Assembly: GCF_000213575.1 (NCBI RefSeq)
Contig: NZ_GL892007.1
Location: 310,001 to 374,000, forward strand
DNA: 64,000 nucleotides
From: Dysgonomonas mossii DSM 22836
GTDB lineage: Bacteria > Bacteroidota > Bacteroidia > Bacteroidales > Dysgonomonadaceae
Direction of reading: 5' to 3'
This document shows positions 26,769 to 35,140 of the stretch, one piece after another (within the stretch, counting starts at the first letter, position 1; each line of letters begins with the position of its first letter). The translations under genes were made by a program, and so were the position numbers. The notes beneath the pieces are model-generated. The model had not been told where the DNA came from and did not search any database. It saw only the letters and a program-made list of their open reading frames with translations.

Positions 26769-27509
26769 ATGTATCAGATAGAAGTAAAAGACGTATATAA
26801 GTCATTTAAGGATGTACATGCCGTAAGAGGTATCTCTTTTGGAATACAACCCGGAAAATTTGTGGCTTTGCTTGGACCTAACGGAGCAGGAAAGACAACA
26901 ATGGTTGAGATGATGGAGGGTTTAAAAAAGCCTGATTCGGGAGAGATTCTGTTGCAGGGTAAAAATTGGCATAAGAATGAAAAGGAACTTCGGGCAATAA
27001 TAGGTCTATCGTTGCAAGAGACACGCTTTTCAGACAAGCTTACTGTCTTTGAAACATTATGCTTGTTTGCCAGTTTCTTCCGACTTGGCGAGAAACGAGC
27101 AAATGAAATTATCGAGCTCACCGGGCTGGAAAGTAAACGAAAATCTATGGTGGGAACACTCTCCGGAGGACAGCGGCAGCGGCTTGCTTTAGGAGTAGCA
27201 CTGCTAAATACACCGCAGATTCTTTTTTTGGACGAACCTACTACCGGACTCGATCCTCATTCACGACTTGATCTTTGGAATATTCTGAAAGAATTAAAAG
27301 ACAAAGGGGAAACCACTCTTATCCTGACAACACACTATATGGAAGAGGCTGAATCTCTTTGTGACCATATAATCATTATTGATGAAGGAAAAATATTAAA
27401 AGAGGGAAAACTTGAAGAATTGTTGGATGAAAATTCCCGTAACCTCGACGAATTATTTATCAACCTCACAGGTAAAGCTCTTCGAGAGAACGGAAATGTT
27501 GTATTGTAA
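26769..27509 (+). CDS. ABC transporter ATP-binding protein (drug-exporter type)
   Basis: A 246-residue ATPase with an intact cassette: Walker A GPNGAGKTT (about 37-45), Q-loop near LSLQET, signature LSGGQRQRLALG, Walker B ILFLDEPTTGLDP, and switch His in LILTTHYMEEAE. It resembles CcmA/DrrA-type subunits that pair with ABC-2 permeases. The permease gene follows after 23 bp. It may or may not also energise the ATPase-less permeases of the TolC operon. Confidence 0.93.
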   Translation: MYQIEVKDVYKSFKDVHAVRGISFGIQPGKFVALLGPNGAGKTTMVEMMEGLKKPDSGEILLQGKNWHKNEKELRAIIGLSLQETRFSDKLTVFETLCLFASFFRLGEKRANEIIELTGLESKRKSMVGTLSGGQRQRLALGVALLNTPQILFLDEPTTGLDPHSRLDLWNILKELKDKGETTLILTTHYMEEAESLCDHIIIIDEGKILKEGKLEELLDENSRNLDELFINLTGKALRENGNVVL

Positions 27510-27532
27510 ATAACACTTATATACTTTCAATT

Positions 27533-28651
27533 ATGTCAATAAAAGAATCAATCAGAACAAATCAACTATATCAACTCTTCAAGACCCAATTCCTATTAAC
27601 AATCCGTGAACCGGAAGTTCTTTTTTGGGGTATGATCTTTCCTGTACTCATCTCCATTGGATTGGGTTTGGCTTTTACACAACAAACAGAATCAAAATTT
27701 AATGTTATACTTGTTGAGAAGAATAAAACCGAATTAGATTCACTTCTCAATATTTATGGAAAAAATGGACAGAGTAAAGAAGGGAACGTCCTAAATTGGA
27801 AAATTAGCAACAAAGAACTGGGTAATACCGTATTTAAGTTCTCTCAAAGCAACTGGGATTCGGCTATCATCTCCTTAAAGAGGGGTGAAGCAGATGTGAT
27901 TGTTACAGATTCGTTAGGAAAAGCCATTTATCATTTCGACCCGCTCAACTCTCAGTCTCAATTAGCATATATGAAACTTTCGGCATTGGTAAAATCACCC
28001 GATTCAAGCATGAATGCTGAAAACACCAATATTCAACCATTGACATTACTGGGTGTTCGTTACATTGACTTCCTCATACCGGGGCTAATTGCTTTCGGGC
28101 TCATGAGCTCTATCATGTGGGGAGTTAGTTATACAATTATCGAACGAAGATCTCAGAAATTGTTAAGACGGATGGTTGCGACACCAATGAAGAAATCGAA
28201 TTTCTTGTTTGCATTGATGTTTGTGCGTATTCTCATGAATGTAGTTGAGTCTCTGATTCTTCTGTTTTTTGCATGGCTAATATTCGACATTCATATCCAA
28301 GGAAACATCGGAGCGTTGATTGTTTTATTTTTGGCCGGCAACCTTGCATTTACTGGAATTGCCATCTTAGTTGCATCCCGTACTACTAAAACGGAGGTAG
28401 GTACTGGATGGATTAATGCTGTACAAATGCCTATGATGTTGTTATCTGGTATCTTCTTTAGTTACCATAATTTCCCGGAATGGAGCATCAGTACAATTAA
28501 GTTACTTCCTCTAACGGCACTAACCGATGGAATTCGCAGTATTTTTAATGAGGGAGCAGGATGGATGGAAGTGATCTATCCGACTTGTTCTTTATCGGCT
28601 CTTGGAATTATCTGTTTCGTTATAGGTATGAAACTCTTTAAATGGAATTGA
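27533..28651 (+). CDS. ABC-2 type transporter permease
   Basis: A 372-residue inner-membrane protein: an N-terminal helix (about 28-50, with FPVLISIGLGLAF), a periplasmic domain of about 120 residues, then membrane helices from about 180 with the ABC-2 stretch TIIERRSQKLLRRMVATPM and the loop LSGIFFSYHNFPEW. Pairs with the upstream ATPase as a simple exporter, probably of a drug or lipid. A hairpin terminator follows. Confidence 0.9.
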   Translation: MSIKESIRTNQLYQLFKTQFLLTIREPEVLFWGMIFPVLISIGLGLAFTQQTESKFNVILVEKNKTELDSLLNIYGKNGQSKEGNVLNWKISNKELGNTVFKFSQSNWDSAIISLKRGEADVIVTDSLGKAIYHFDPLNSQSQLAYMKLSALVKSPDSSMNAENTNIQPLTLLGVRYIDFLIPGLIAFGLMSSIMWGVSYTIIERRSQKLLRRMVATPMKKSNFLFALMFVRILMNVVESLILLFFAWLIFDIHIQGNIGALIVLFLAGNLAFTGIAILVASRTTKTEVGTGWINAVQMPMMLLSGIFFSYHNFPEWSISTIKLLPLTALTDGIRSIFNEGAGWMEVIYPTCSLSALGIICFVIGMKLFKWN

Positions 28652-28714
28652 TTCACACATTCATATATAAACCTCATTTACAGAAACCTATAATTAATAT
28701 TAATCTAATAATAT

Positions 28715-28756
28715 AGTTAAAGGGGTATTGATACCCTTTAACTATATGCTGTTTTA
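28715..28756 (+). terminator. Hairpin after the ABC exporter
   Basis: AGTTAAAGGGGTA (28715-28727) pairs with TACCCTTTAACT (28732-28743) with one bulged G and a 4-nt loop; a short T-run follows. It sits 63 bp past the permease stop. Confidence 0.55.
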
Positions 28757-28883
28757 TACAACTTTGATTTAACAGTGGATTTAATAGCATTTTATTCATT
28801 AGTGTTAATTATGAATAAAAGCTTTTCGTCTGAAAATAAAAACAAATAATTTTGAGAGAATATCCCTCTAACTGATAAGAATA

Positions 28884-30194
28884 ATGGCTTCCAAAGTTTT
28901 AATTATTGAAGATGACAATACATTCGGAATTGTCCTAAAAAAATGGTTTAATAGAAATGGATTTGACCCATTGGTTAGATCGACTGTAGAAGAAGCTAAA
29001 AAAGATTTATTAAAGGTTGATTTCTCGTTAATTATCACAGATCTAAGACTTCCTGATGGAGATGGTATAATGTTACTGACTTGGATCAGAGAAAAGAAAA
29101 TTAATACTCCTGTTATTGTTATGACGAGCTACGGAGAAGTTCAAAGTGCTGTCTCGGCTATTAAACTAGGAGCTTTTGATTATATGGAAAAACCCATAAA
29201 CCCGGAAGTCCTAAAATCAAAAATAGACGAAGCTCTAAATCACACTCCAACTCAAATACCAAAGGAAATCCTTTCTACTACACGTATCGTTTATGGCACC
29301 AGTGCTTTATCTAAACAAATGTATGAGCATATACAACTCGTAGCACCAACACATTTGTCTGTACTTATAAGAGGAGAAAGCGGAACAGGAAAGGAATATA
29401 CGGCTAAAATGATACATGATTACAGTCAAAGAAAACAAGCTCAGTTTATAGCTGTGGATTGTGGTAGCCTATCAAAAGAATTAGCCCCGAGTGAATTATT
29501 TGGACATCTTAAAGGATCATTTACCTCTGCTATTGCAGACAAGAAGGGAGTATTTGAACAAGCAGAAGGAGGTACTGTTTTTCTTGATGAAGTCGGAAAC
29601 TTATCTTATGAGGTTCAGGTTCAGTTATTAAGAGCCATACAGGAGCGAAAAATACGCCCGGTGGGTTCTGCCACAGACATAAAAGTAGATGTAAGAATGA
29701 TAGTTGCAACGAATGAAAATTTGGAAACAGCTATCACCGAAGGACGTTTCCGAGAAGATCTGTACCATAGATTAAATGAATTTACACTCATAGTTCCACC
29801 CTTGCGCGAGCGAAAAGATGATATTGTTCTTTTTGCAAATAGTTTCTTAACTGATGCCAATAAAGAATTGGAACGAAAGGTGGAGGGGTTTTCGGAAGAA
29901 TGTATGTCGATGCTAAGAGAATACCACTGGCCCGGAAATCTTCGAGAATTAAGGAATGTAATACGTAGAACAGTATTGTTTACAAAAGGAACAGAAATTA
30001 CTCCAGATCTCTTACCTGAGTTTATCCAAATTCCGAAGCAAACAGAGCAAATCTTATTGCCAATAGATGAACGGGTGCAAATTCTCAAAGCCCTGAAAAT
30101 AACAAAGGGAAATAAAACGAAAGCAGCAAACCTACTCAATATTGATAGAAAAACCCTTTACAATAAAATGCATCAATATGGTATGGATATTTAA
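28884..30194 (+). CDS. NtrC-family sigma-54-dependent response regulator
   Basis: A 436-residue regulator in three parts. The receiver has acidic D10/D11, phospho-acceptor Asp53 and Lys103. The AAA+ domain has Walker A GESGTGKE at 164-171, the sigma-54 contact loop at 211-216 and Walker B TVFLDE at 231-236. The C-terminus is a Fis-type HTH with NKTKAANLLNIDRKTLYNKM. The contact loop reads GSFTSA where the consensus is GAFTGA; the key Phe-Thr is kept. It converges on the hybrid kinase gene with overlapping stop codons. A sigma-54 promoter just beyond the kinase is its obvious local target. Confidence 0.93.
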   Translation: MASKVLIIEDDNTFGIVLKKWFNRNGFDPLVRSTVEEAKKDLLKVDFSLIITDLRLPDGDGIMLLTWIREKKINTPVIVMTSYGEVQSAVSAIKLGAFDYMEKPINPEVLKSKIDEALNHTPTQIPKEILSTTRIVYGTSALSKQMYEHIQLVAPTHLSVLIRGESGTGKEYTAKMIHDYSQRKQAQFIAVDCGSLSKELAPSELFGHLKGSFTSAIADKKGVFEQAEGGTVFLDEVGNLSYEVQVQLLRAIQERKIRPVGSATDIKVDVRMIVATNENLETAITEGRFREDLYHRLNEFTLIVPPLRERKDDIVLFANSFLTDANKELERKVEGFSEECMSMLREYHWPGNLRELRNVIRRTVLFTKGTEITPDLLPEFIQIPKQTEQILLPIDERVQILKALKITKGNKTKAANLLNIDRKTLYNKMHQYGMDI

Positions 30195-32569
30195 TGAGAA
30201 TGCAAATAATTTTGAACATCAGTCATTATCTGCTCGGCATATTCAATAAGTTCGAGAACGTCACTCTCCCACTCAGGATACATTAAAGTAGCATCTAAAC
30301 GATGTGCATCTAATTTCTTCAATATATCTAACTTATCAACAGCCCCAAGTTGTGTAAACATCGGCTGCATTTTATGACCAATAAACTGAGTCGTATTAAA
30401 ATCACTATTGAGGAGAGCCTGTTTAAGTCTATTTACGTTTTCTGTTGTTGATTGAACAAAAGATACCAGAACCTCATGTAAAGCATCTGAATCTTCTTCC
30501 AGAATTTTATTAAGTGAACTAAAAGCTGCCTTCACTTCATCTTTTATTTGCCCTCCAAACAACAATTTAAGATCATTCGTGGATATAGGCTTCTTAACAT
30601 AGGCTTTAAAACCCATCCTTATAAAGTCGTCATAATCCACATCTTCTCGGGCCGTAACTATTGTAACCGGTATATTTATACCATTGTATTTTATCCTATT
30701 TAAAACATCAATACCATTAAAAGTCTCCATTTCCATATCCGTCAAGATTTCATCATATTGATCAATTTCAGCTAGTATCGCGTCAAATTCATCTATATTA
30801 TTACAAGTAGATGGTATATGCCCTAGGCTTAACAACAGATTACGAATAATAATCAGATAAGACATATCGTCGTCTACCATTAATATTCTCTTAGGAATGA
30901 AACTATCCTTTACAAAGACCTCGCTTACAGGAATAGATATTTCCGTTCTTGTTCCTTTCCCTTCTTCTGAAGAAACTTTTATATTCCCTTGAAATAAATC
31001 AACTAAGCCTTTAACTACATATAGCCCGAAACCCGAACCTTCGGATAAATGTGAATTTTGATCTATCCGGCTAAATGGTAGAAATATATCTTTAACCTGA
31101 TTTTCAGGAATACCTACGCCCGTATCTTCTATAATGCAATATAATATCGAGTTAGAATATTTTACATCAAATTGAACGGAGCCTTCAGATGTATACTTAA
31201 TCGAATTGGATAAGATATTTATTAGTATTTGTTTGATTTTTAGAGAATCAGATGACAATGTCAAATTCTCATCGAATTCAAATGAATAAGACAATGTTAG
31301 ATCCTTTTTATTGGCTAAAGGAATAAACATATCGACTATCTGCTGACACAGGTCATGTAAATTGAAGACACGATTCGATATATTCGAAGTACCTTGTTCA
31401 ATACTCGAAAATTCTAATAAATTTCCTAAAAGTGCAAGAATATATTCTCCCGAATCCTTCATCATACGGATATCATCAGCAAGAAAATCATTGCTTGATT
31501 TCTTTAATTCTAATGTTCCGAGGATAGAGTTAAGAGGCGTTTTAATATCATGAGAGATAGACAGTAATAACTTATGACGGCTATCCATAATCTGTTTGAT
31601 TCTTTGGTTTGCCTGCTCTAGATTCTTTCGCAACCTATAACTCTTATTTACATCACTTATTATAAGCAATATGAATATAAAAATGAGGATAAGAGAAACA
31701 ATACTGCTTATTATAGAATAAGTATTATTATCACGTATAAGTTGTTCGCTTTTCTGAATTTCATCAAGTCTTGTCTGTACGGTCTGGTTATACAAACCAA
31801 TAAGTAATGTTGTAATCTCAGAAGATATTTCTTGATCTGCTACAATCAGATTACTTAAATTATTTTCGATTGAAATAATGCGTTTTACATAATCATCTTT
31901 AGCTTGCTCTGCTATTTCTGTGACTTCTGATACTATATGAAGTGTATCATTCTTGGGCATGGTCAATGTATCCAATCTGGCAGTAGTAATAGAAGTTACA
32001 GTATCTGATCCTTTTGATGATGAAAATAATTCACCCAGTTTTTTCCAAAAACCTTTTTTAGGGCCCGAATAGATTATAGTATCTTGTATGGTAGCAGTAA
32101 CTAAAACTGTATCTTTCTTGATAACAGGATCAATATCCCTCAACACTTGATTTATTGATTCGATTGGGTTTTTATTGCTAAACTGCTTATTCAAATTTGA
32201 TACAATCACACCTTTCTGTACCAAAAGATTATTGATCTGCTGTAGCTTCTCATCATGTAGTGGATTTATATGACTTAGAGAATCCATTAAATGTCGAACA
32301 ATATCTAGCCTTTCATTGAAAAGTTTATAATGTTTTACTTGTTTCGATGACACATAAAGGTTCACTTCCAATTGCGATGCGTTTACAGAATCAACCAGCT
32401 TGTTTACAAGTGACAACTCCTTATAGTATTGCAAAACACTTCTTTTTTGATCATCAATATCGTCTCTAAGTTTATATATATAAATGAGCATTCCGCAACA
32501 AATAAGAGCTACGATTAAATATATCAACACAGCTTTGAATCTTATATTTTTCTCGGGAGTTTCTACCAT
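30191..32569 (-). CDS. Hybrid sensor histidine kinase with receiver and Hpt domain
   Basis: A 792-residue inner-membrane kinase. Membrane helices at about 12-32 and 284-306 flank a large helical periplasmic sensor. HisKA has SISHDIKTPL (His340); HATPase has NILSNSIKYT, EDTGVGIP and GSGFGLYVV. A receiver follows (acidic DDD at 566-568, phospho-acceptor Asp611, Lys660). The C-terminal helical Hpt-like domain has FIGHKMQPM (His732). This gives a full His-Asp-His relay, whose natural endpoint is the NtrC-type regulator encoded convergently. The signal is unknown. The gene is divergent from the small secreted protein with the sigma-54 promoter. Confidence 0.92.
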   Translation of the reverse strand: MVETPEKNIRFKAVLIYLIVALICCGMLIYIYKLRDDIDDQKRSVLQYYKELSLVNKLVDSVNASQLEVNLYVSSKQVKHYKLFNERLDIVRHLMDSLSHINPLHDEKLQQINNLLVQKGVIVSNLNKQFSNKNPIESINQVLRDIDPVIKKDTVLVTATIQDTIIYSGPKKGFWKKLGELFSSSKGSDTVTSITTARLDTLTMPKNDTLHIVSEVTEIAEQAKDDYVKRIISIENNLSNLIVADQEISSEITTLLIGLYNQTVQTRLDEIQKSEQLIRDNNTYSIISSIVSLILIFIFILLIISDVNKSYRLRKNLEQANQRIKQIMDSRHKLLLSISHDIKTPLNSILGTLELKKSSNDFLADDIRMMKDSGEYILALLGNLLEFSSIEQGTSNISNRVFNLHDLCQQIVDMFIPLANKKDLTLSYSFEFDENLTLSSDSLKIKQILINILSNSIKYTSEGSVQFDVKYSNSILYCIIEDTGVGIPENQVKDIFLPFSRIDQNSHLSEGSGFGLYVVKGLVDLFQGNIKVSSEEGKGTRTEISIPVSEVFVKDSFIPKRILMVDDDMSYLIIIRNLLLSLGHIPSTCNNIDEFDAILAEIDQYDEILTDMEMETFNGIDVLNRIKYNGINIPVTIVTAREDVDYDDFIRMGFKAYVKKPISTNDLKLLFGGQIKDEVKAAFSSLNKILEEDSDALHEVLVSFVQSTTENVNRLKQALLNSDFNTTQFIGHKMQPMFTQLGAVDKLDILKKLDAHRLDATLMYPEWESDVLELIEYAEQIMTDVQNYLHSH

Positions 32570-32619
32570 TCCTTAGTCTTTTCTATATATAAAACGAACA
32601 AATAATGATTCTATTTAGT

Positions 32620-32643
32620 TTTCTACAACTTAGATTGTAGAAA
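32620..32643. promoter_or_regulatory. Candidate enhancer site for the NtrC-type regulator
   Basis: Perfect inverted repeat TTTCTACA, 8 bp, TGTAGAAA, centred about 120 bp upstream of the -24 element at 32750. This is a usual distance for sigma-54 activator sites. Two direct TTCCACA copies (32646 and 32654) lie just downstream. Confidence 0.55.
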
Positions 32644-32749
32644 TTTTCCACAATTCCACAGTTCGATTATTCTTCTTCACTAAAAGAAAACCACAGTATA
32701 CAGCTATATATAAACACATTACAAAAACAAAAGATATTCCTCTTTGTTT

Positions 32750-32765
32750 TGGCATAGCTATTGCA
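32750..32765 (+). promoter_or_regulatory. Sigma-54 (-24/-12) promoter
   Basis: TGGCATAGCTATTGCA agrees with the RpoN consensus TGGCAYR-N4-TTGCW; the GG and GC doublets are 12 bp apart. The start codon of the small secreted protein lies about 70 bp downstream. A sigma-54 activator and its kinase are encoded next door, which supports the assignment. Confidence 0.85.
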
Positions 32766-32833
32766 AACTATATAGTGTAACTGAAGATTACACATTATAT
32801 ACCTAATTAATAGTAATTTAAAAATTAGAAGAC

Positions 32834-33169
32834 ATGAAAACAATGAAATTTATGATGTTAGCCATTGCGATAGTTTTTGGAACATCAGCTTTTGCAAATG
32901 TACAAAGTTTCTCTAGTGAAAATAATGCAGTTGTTGCTATCAATCAAACAAACGATGATGGATATGTAGACGTGAAGTTCGAAGATTTGAATGAGAAAGT
33001 ACAAGCTGCAATACAAGGATACACCGAATCTTATAATGTTACAGCTCTTGCCTACAACGCAGATAAGAAACTTACTAAAGTAACCCTATCTTCAAAATCA
33101 GAAGAAAGCATTAAAGTTGTTATCTTGGATGAAGAAGGTAAGGAATACGTAGAAGCTACTGCTAAATAA
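32834..33169 (+). CDS. Small secreted PepSY-like protein
   Basis: A 111-residue protein with a signal peptide ending in TSAFA, leaving about 90 residues. The mature part has VDVKFEDLNEKVQAAI, a pattern typical of Bacteroidota PepSY-like domains (small alpha/beta folds, often inhibitory or envelope-stress related). The product is probably periplasmic; its function is not known. The sigma-54 promoter and adjacent kinase/regulator genes suggest it is the main local output of that system. Two strong hairpins follow the gene. Confidence 0.75.
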   Translation: MKTMKFMMLAIAIVFGTSAFANVQSFSSENNAVVAINQTNDDGYVDVKFEDLNEKVQAAIQGYTESYNVTALAYNADKKLTKVTLSSKSEESIKVVILDEEGKEYVEATAK

Positions 33170-33201
33170 ATCGCCCCCAACCTACATCTGACAATTTTAG
33201 T

Positions 33202-33238
33202 AAATAATAGGAAATACCAAAAGTATTTCCTATTATTT
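33202..33238 (+). terminator. Strong terminator hairpin after the PepSY-like gene
   Basis: Perfect 16-bp stem (33202-33217 with 33223-33238) around a 5-nt loop, ending in a T-rich arm. It lies 32 bp after the stop codon. Confidence 0.8.
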
Positions 33239-33276
33239 CTCAGCCCCCGAATTAACCTTTTTTGATATATTACAGA

Positions 33277-33319
33277 AAATAAAGATCCTGAAATTTATTG
33301 AATTCCAGGATCTTTATTT
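33277..33319. terminator. Second hairpin, bidirectional
   Basis: Perfect 14-bp stem (33277-33290 with 33306-33319) with a 15-nt loop and A/T-rich flanks on both sides, so it could terminate from either direction. It marks the end of the chromosomal genes before the sequence changes character. Confidence 0.65.
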
Positions 33320-33334
33320 ATTCCTCATCTTATT

Positions 33335-33359
33335 ATGCGGAGAGAGAGGGAAGTGAACC
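33335..33359 (-). other. tRNA-3'-end-like fragment, candidate element boundary (attL)
   Basis: Read on the minus strand, the stretch runs GGTTCACTTCC then CTCTCTCTCCGCA. This looks like the T-arm and acceptor 3' strand of a Leu- or Ser-type tRNA, although the T-loop is imperfect. The sequence 5' of it on that strand does not form the rest of a tRNA. Bacteroides elements such as NBU1 integrate at the 3' end of a tRNA-Leu gene with a short core of similar sequence (from memory). The first element-type genes (HipA/HipB) follow directly, so this could be the left junction. Confidence 0.35.
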
Positions 33360-33597
33360 AATCTCTATATATGACTGCCAGTCAATAAATTAAAGCTATA
33401 AATTTGCTATAGGTAACGAATTAGACACATCAAAAAACGCCCATTTTGTCTACTTCTGACCTATGCTTGTCTGCATATATCTTAGGTTCAAATATACTAA
33501 CTATTTTTGAGAGAACAATATTCTTGATTATTAATATTTTATGTTTAGTGCAAGGTGCAAGCATCTATATATAGATAGACTTGCACCTTGCACTAAT
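33360..33597. other. Intergenic stretch, nothing further recognised
   Basis: No reading frame or RNA gene is apparent between the tRNA-like fragment and hipA. Near the right end a 15-bp inverted repeat (GTGCAAGGTGCAAG at about 33549 and CTTGCACCTTGCAC at about 33581) forms a hairpin that could terminate hipA transcription. Confidence 0.4.
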
Positions 33598-34686
33598 TTA
33601 AATCCGGGTTTCTCTGACAATCGTATTTATCTCTTCTATTATTTCAGTTGACCGCTGTTTGTTAAGACCAACTTTCAAAGCAACTGTCATCATATCATCC
33701 GTTGTCGGTTCGCCATTATTGTTAATGGTTGTGGTATGAAATCCGTTAAATCCACTGCTCGGCAAAAGGTCATAAGCCGGAGATAGCTTCCATTCCCCAT
33801 TAATCAATTGGAATGAGAAATTTTTGGCATGGTCATCCCGATTTTTAATAACAACATTAAATACCATCTGACGGAATAAGTCATAAACCTCTTCCATATT
33901 TTTGGTCAGGATATGGCATAATTGCAGCAGGTCTCCGTAATCGAGACATGGTACACGATAATCTGCATTCAACAATCCTGCCGCACTTACGGTATGGATC
34001 TTTCCATGCGATGTCCTGTCGAATCGTTCTACACCGAAATACTTTCCTTCAAACAGTCTTGTTTCCGGCATTTTAATGCCACACTTCTGAGCAAGCAAAG
34101 AATATTGGTATTCTATTTCTCCTACATTAGCGGGATCCATTGTCGCCTTAAACTTGACCAGCCACTCTTTACCACCACTCTTTACAAAGACTTTGGGTCT
34201 TGCTCCACCAGAAGATCCTCCATATTTATACAGTGTATCAAGGGAGTCTCCTTCATAATCGGTTGTAAGAATTTTCTCTGCTTCAGTCGCCAGGTTGTCA
34301 AAATTGATTATCTCATCTAATGCCGATTCACTGTAATCTGGTCGATACTCCAAAGCACCTCGTCCCGTGCTGCCTATTAAAGCTAATCTTTGAAGTAAGG
34401 TGAGCTTATGCGGATTAATGCCTTTACTTTTTAAGTACCTGTCCAAAATTAGATTGCCCCAACCATCAGGCAGACTATCATCAAATACGCCAAAGCCTCC
34501 ATCAAAAGGTGTCCGTTTGGCTATAAATACTTCTTTTTTGAGAGGAAGATTGAATGGTGAAATAGAACTGCCGGATACTAAATAAGCAGCATCATATTCA
34601 AATGCACAAAGAGAATCGGGTGTCAATGCGATTCGTCCGACTTTTGTATCGTTCATAAAAACCTCAATAACCTTTACCTCATTCAT
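33598..34686 (-). CDS. hipA: HipA-family serine/threonine kinase toxin
   Basis: A 362-residue HipA-like kinase. The N-terminal subdomain has FDDSLPDGWGNLIL. The phosphate-binding loop is GSSGGARPK (157-165), the catalytic loop NRDDHAKN (Asp285) and the metal-binding LSPAYDLLP (Asp306). HipA toxins phosphorylate targets such as glutamyl-tRNA synthetase and cause dormancy; the partner HipB neutralises and represses. It overlaps the HipB-like gene by 8 bp, as in standard modules. All catalytic residues are present. Probably stabilises the element or acts in defence. Confidence 0.9.
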   Translation of the reverse strand: MNEVKVIEVFMNDTKVGRIALTPDSLCAFEYDAAYLVSGSSISPFNLPLKKEVFIAKRTPFDGGFGVFDDSLPDGWGNLILDRYLKSKGINPHKLTLLQRLALIGSTGRGALEYRPDYSESALDEIINFDNLATEAEKILTTDYEGDSLDTLYKYGGSSGGARPKVFVKSGGKEWLVKFKATMDPANVGEIEYQYSLLAQKCGIKMPETRLFEGKYFGVERFDRTSHGKIHTVSAAGLLNADYRVPCLDYGDLLQLCHILTKNMEEVYDLFRQMVFNVVIKNRDDHAKNFSFQLINGEWKLSPAYDLLPSSGFNGFHTTTINNNGEPTTDDMMTVALKVGLNKQRSTEIIEEINTIVRETRI

Positions 34687-34996
34687 TGCGTGATCCTCTC
34701 TTTCTTTTCTTCGTTTCCTGAGTCTTTAATAAGTCGTCAATACTCTGATATGATTTTTTATTGAATAGTTCTGTAAAAGCCTCTGCATCATCCAATGCTA
34801 TTGCACATAAAATAAGATTACGAAGTGTTATCTCTCCTGTGTTTTCAAATTTACGGAAAGCGTCATATCCAACTCCTGCACGTTTGGCAAAAGCCTTCTG
34901 CGTTAGATTTAATTCTAATCGTCTTTCCTTAACCCGATCTGCTATTCCTCTTTGAATTGTATCAGGAGAATTATTTATAATTGTGTTAATATCCAT
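34679..34996 (-). CDS. hipB: HipB-like XRE antitoxin/repressor
   Basis: A 105-residue protein with an XRE-type HTH: VKERRLELNLTQKAFAKRAGVGYDAFRKFENTG. Its C-terminal tail is basic (TKKRKRGSRNE). It lies immediately upstream of, and overlapping, the HipA gene. Two inverted repeats upstream are plausible sites for its autoregulation. Confidence 0.85.
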   Translation of the reverse strand: MDINTIINNSPDTIQRGIADRVKERRLELNLTQKAFAKRAGVGYDAFRKFENTGEITLRNLILCAIALDDAEAFTELFNKKSYQSIDDLLKTQETKKRKRGSRNE

Positions 34997-35050
34997 AATT
35001 AAATAATCTTAATTATATTTATTGTGTTATTTTCCACAATTACAAAGATA
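34995..35050 (-). promoter_or_regulatory. hipBA promoter with two operator-like inverted repeats
   Basis: A -7 box TATCTTTG (minus strand 35050-35043) is followed by ATTGTG-N8-CACAAT (35021-35040) and ATAATTA-N8-TAATTAT (34995-35016). The repeats differ in sequence but both have 8-bp spacers, and both lie between the -7 box and the hipB start, fitting repression by HipB. Confidence 0.6.
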
Positions 35051-35140
35051 CGAATATTCTGATAAATATCTTTATTTTCAAGCAATCAAATAATTATGGC
35101 ATCATGAATAGATATTGTAGTTTATGCTAAAATTGTCAGA

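Noticed and set aside
29621-30139. 172-codon minus-strand frame within the sigma-54 activator
   Set aside because: It lies wholly inside the AAA+ and HTH coding region of a well-supported gene on the other strand.
33335-33430. Complete tRNA gene on the minus strand
   Set aside because: Only a 3'-end-like segment fits; no anticodon arm, D-arm or 5' acceptor strand can be formed from the sequence upstream on that strand, and the T-loop is irregular.
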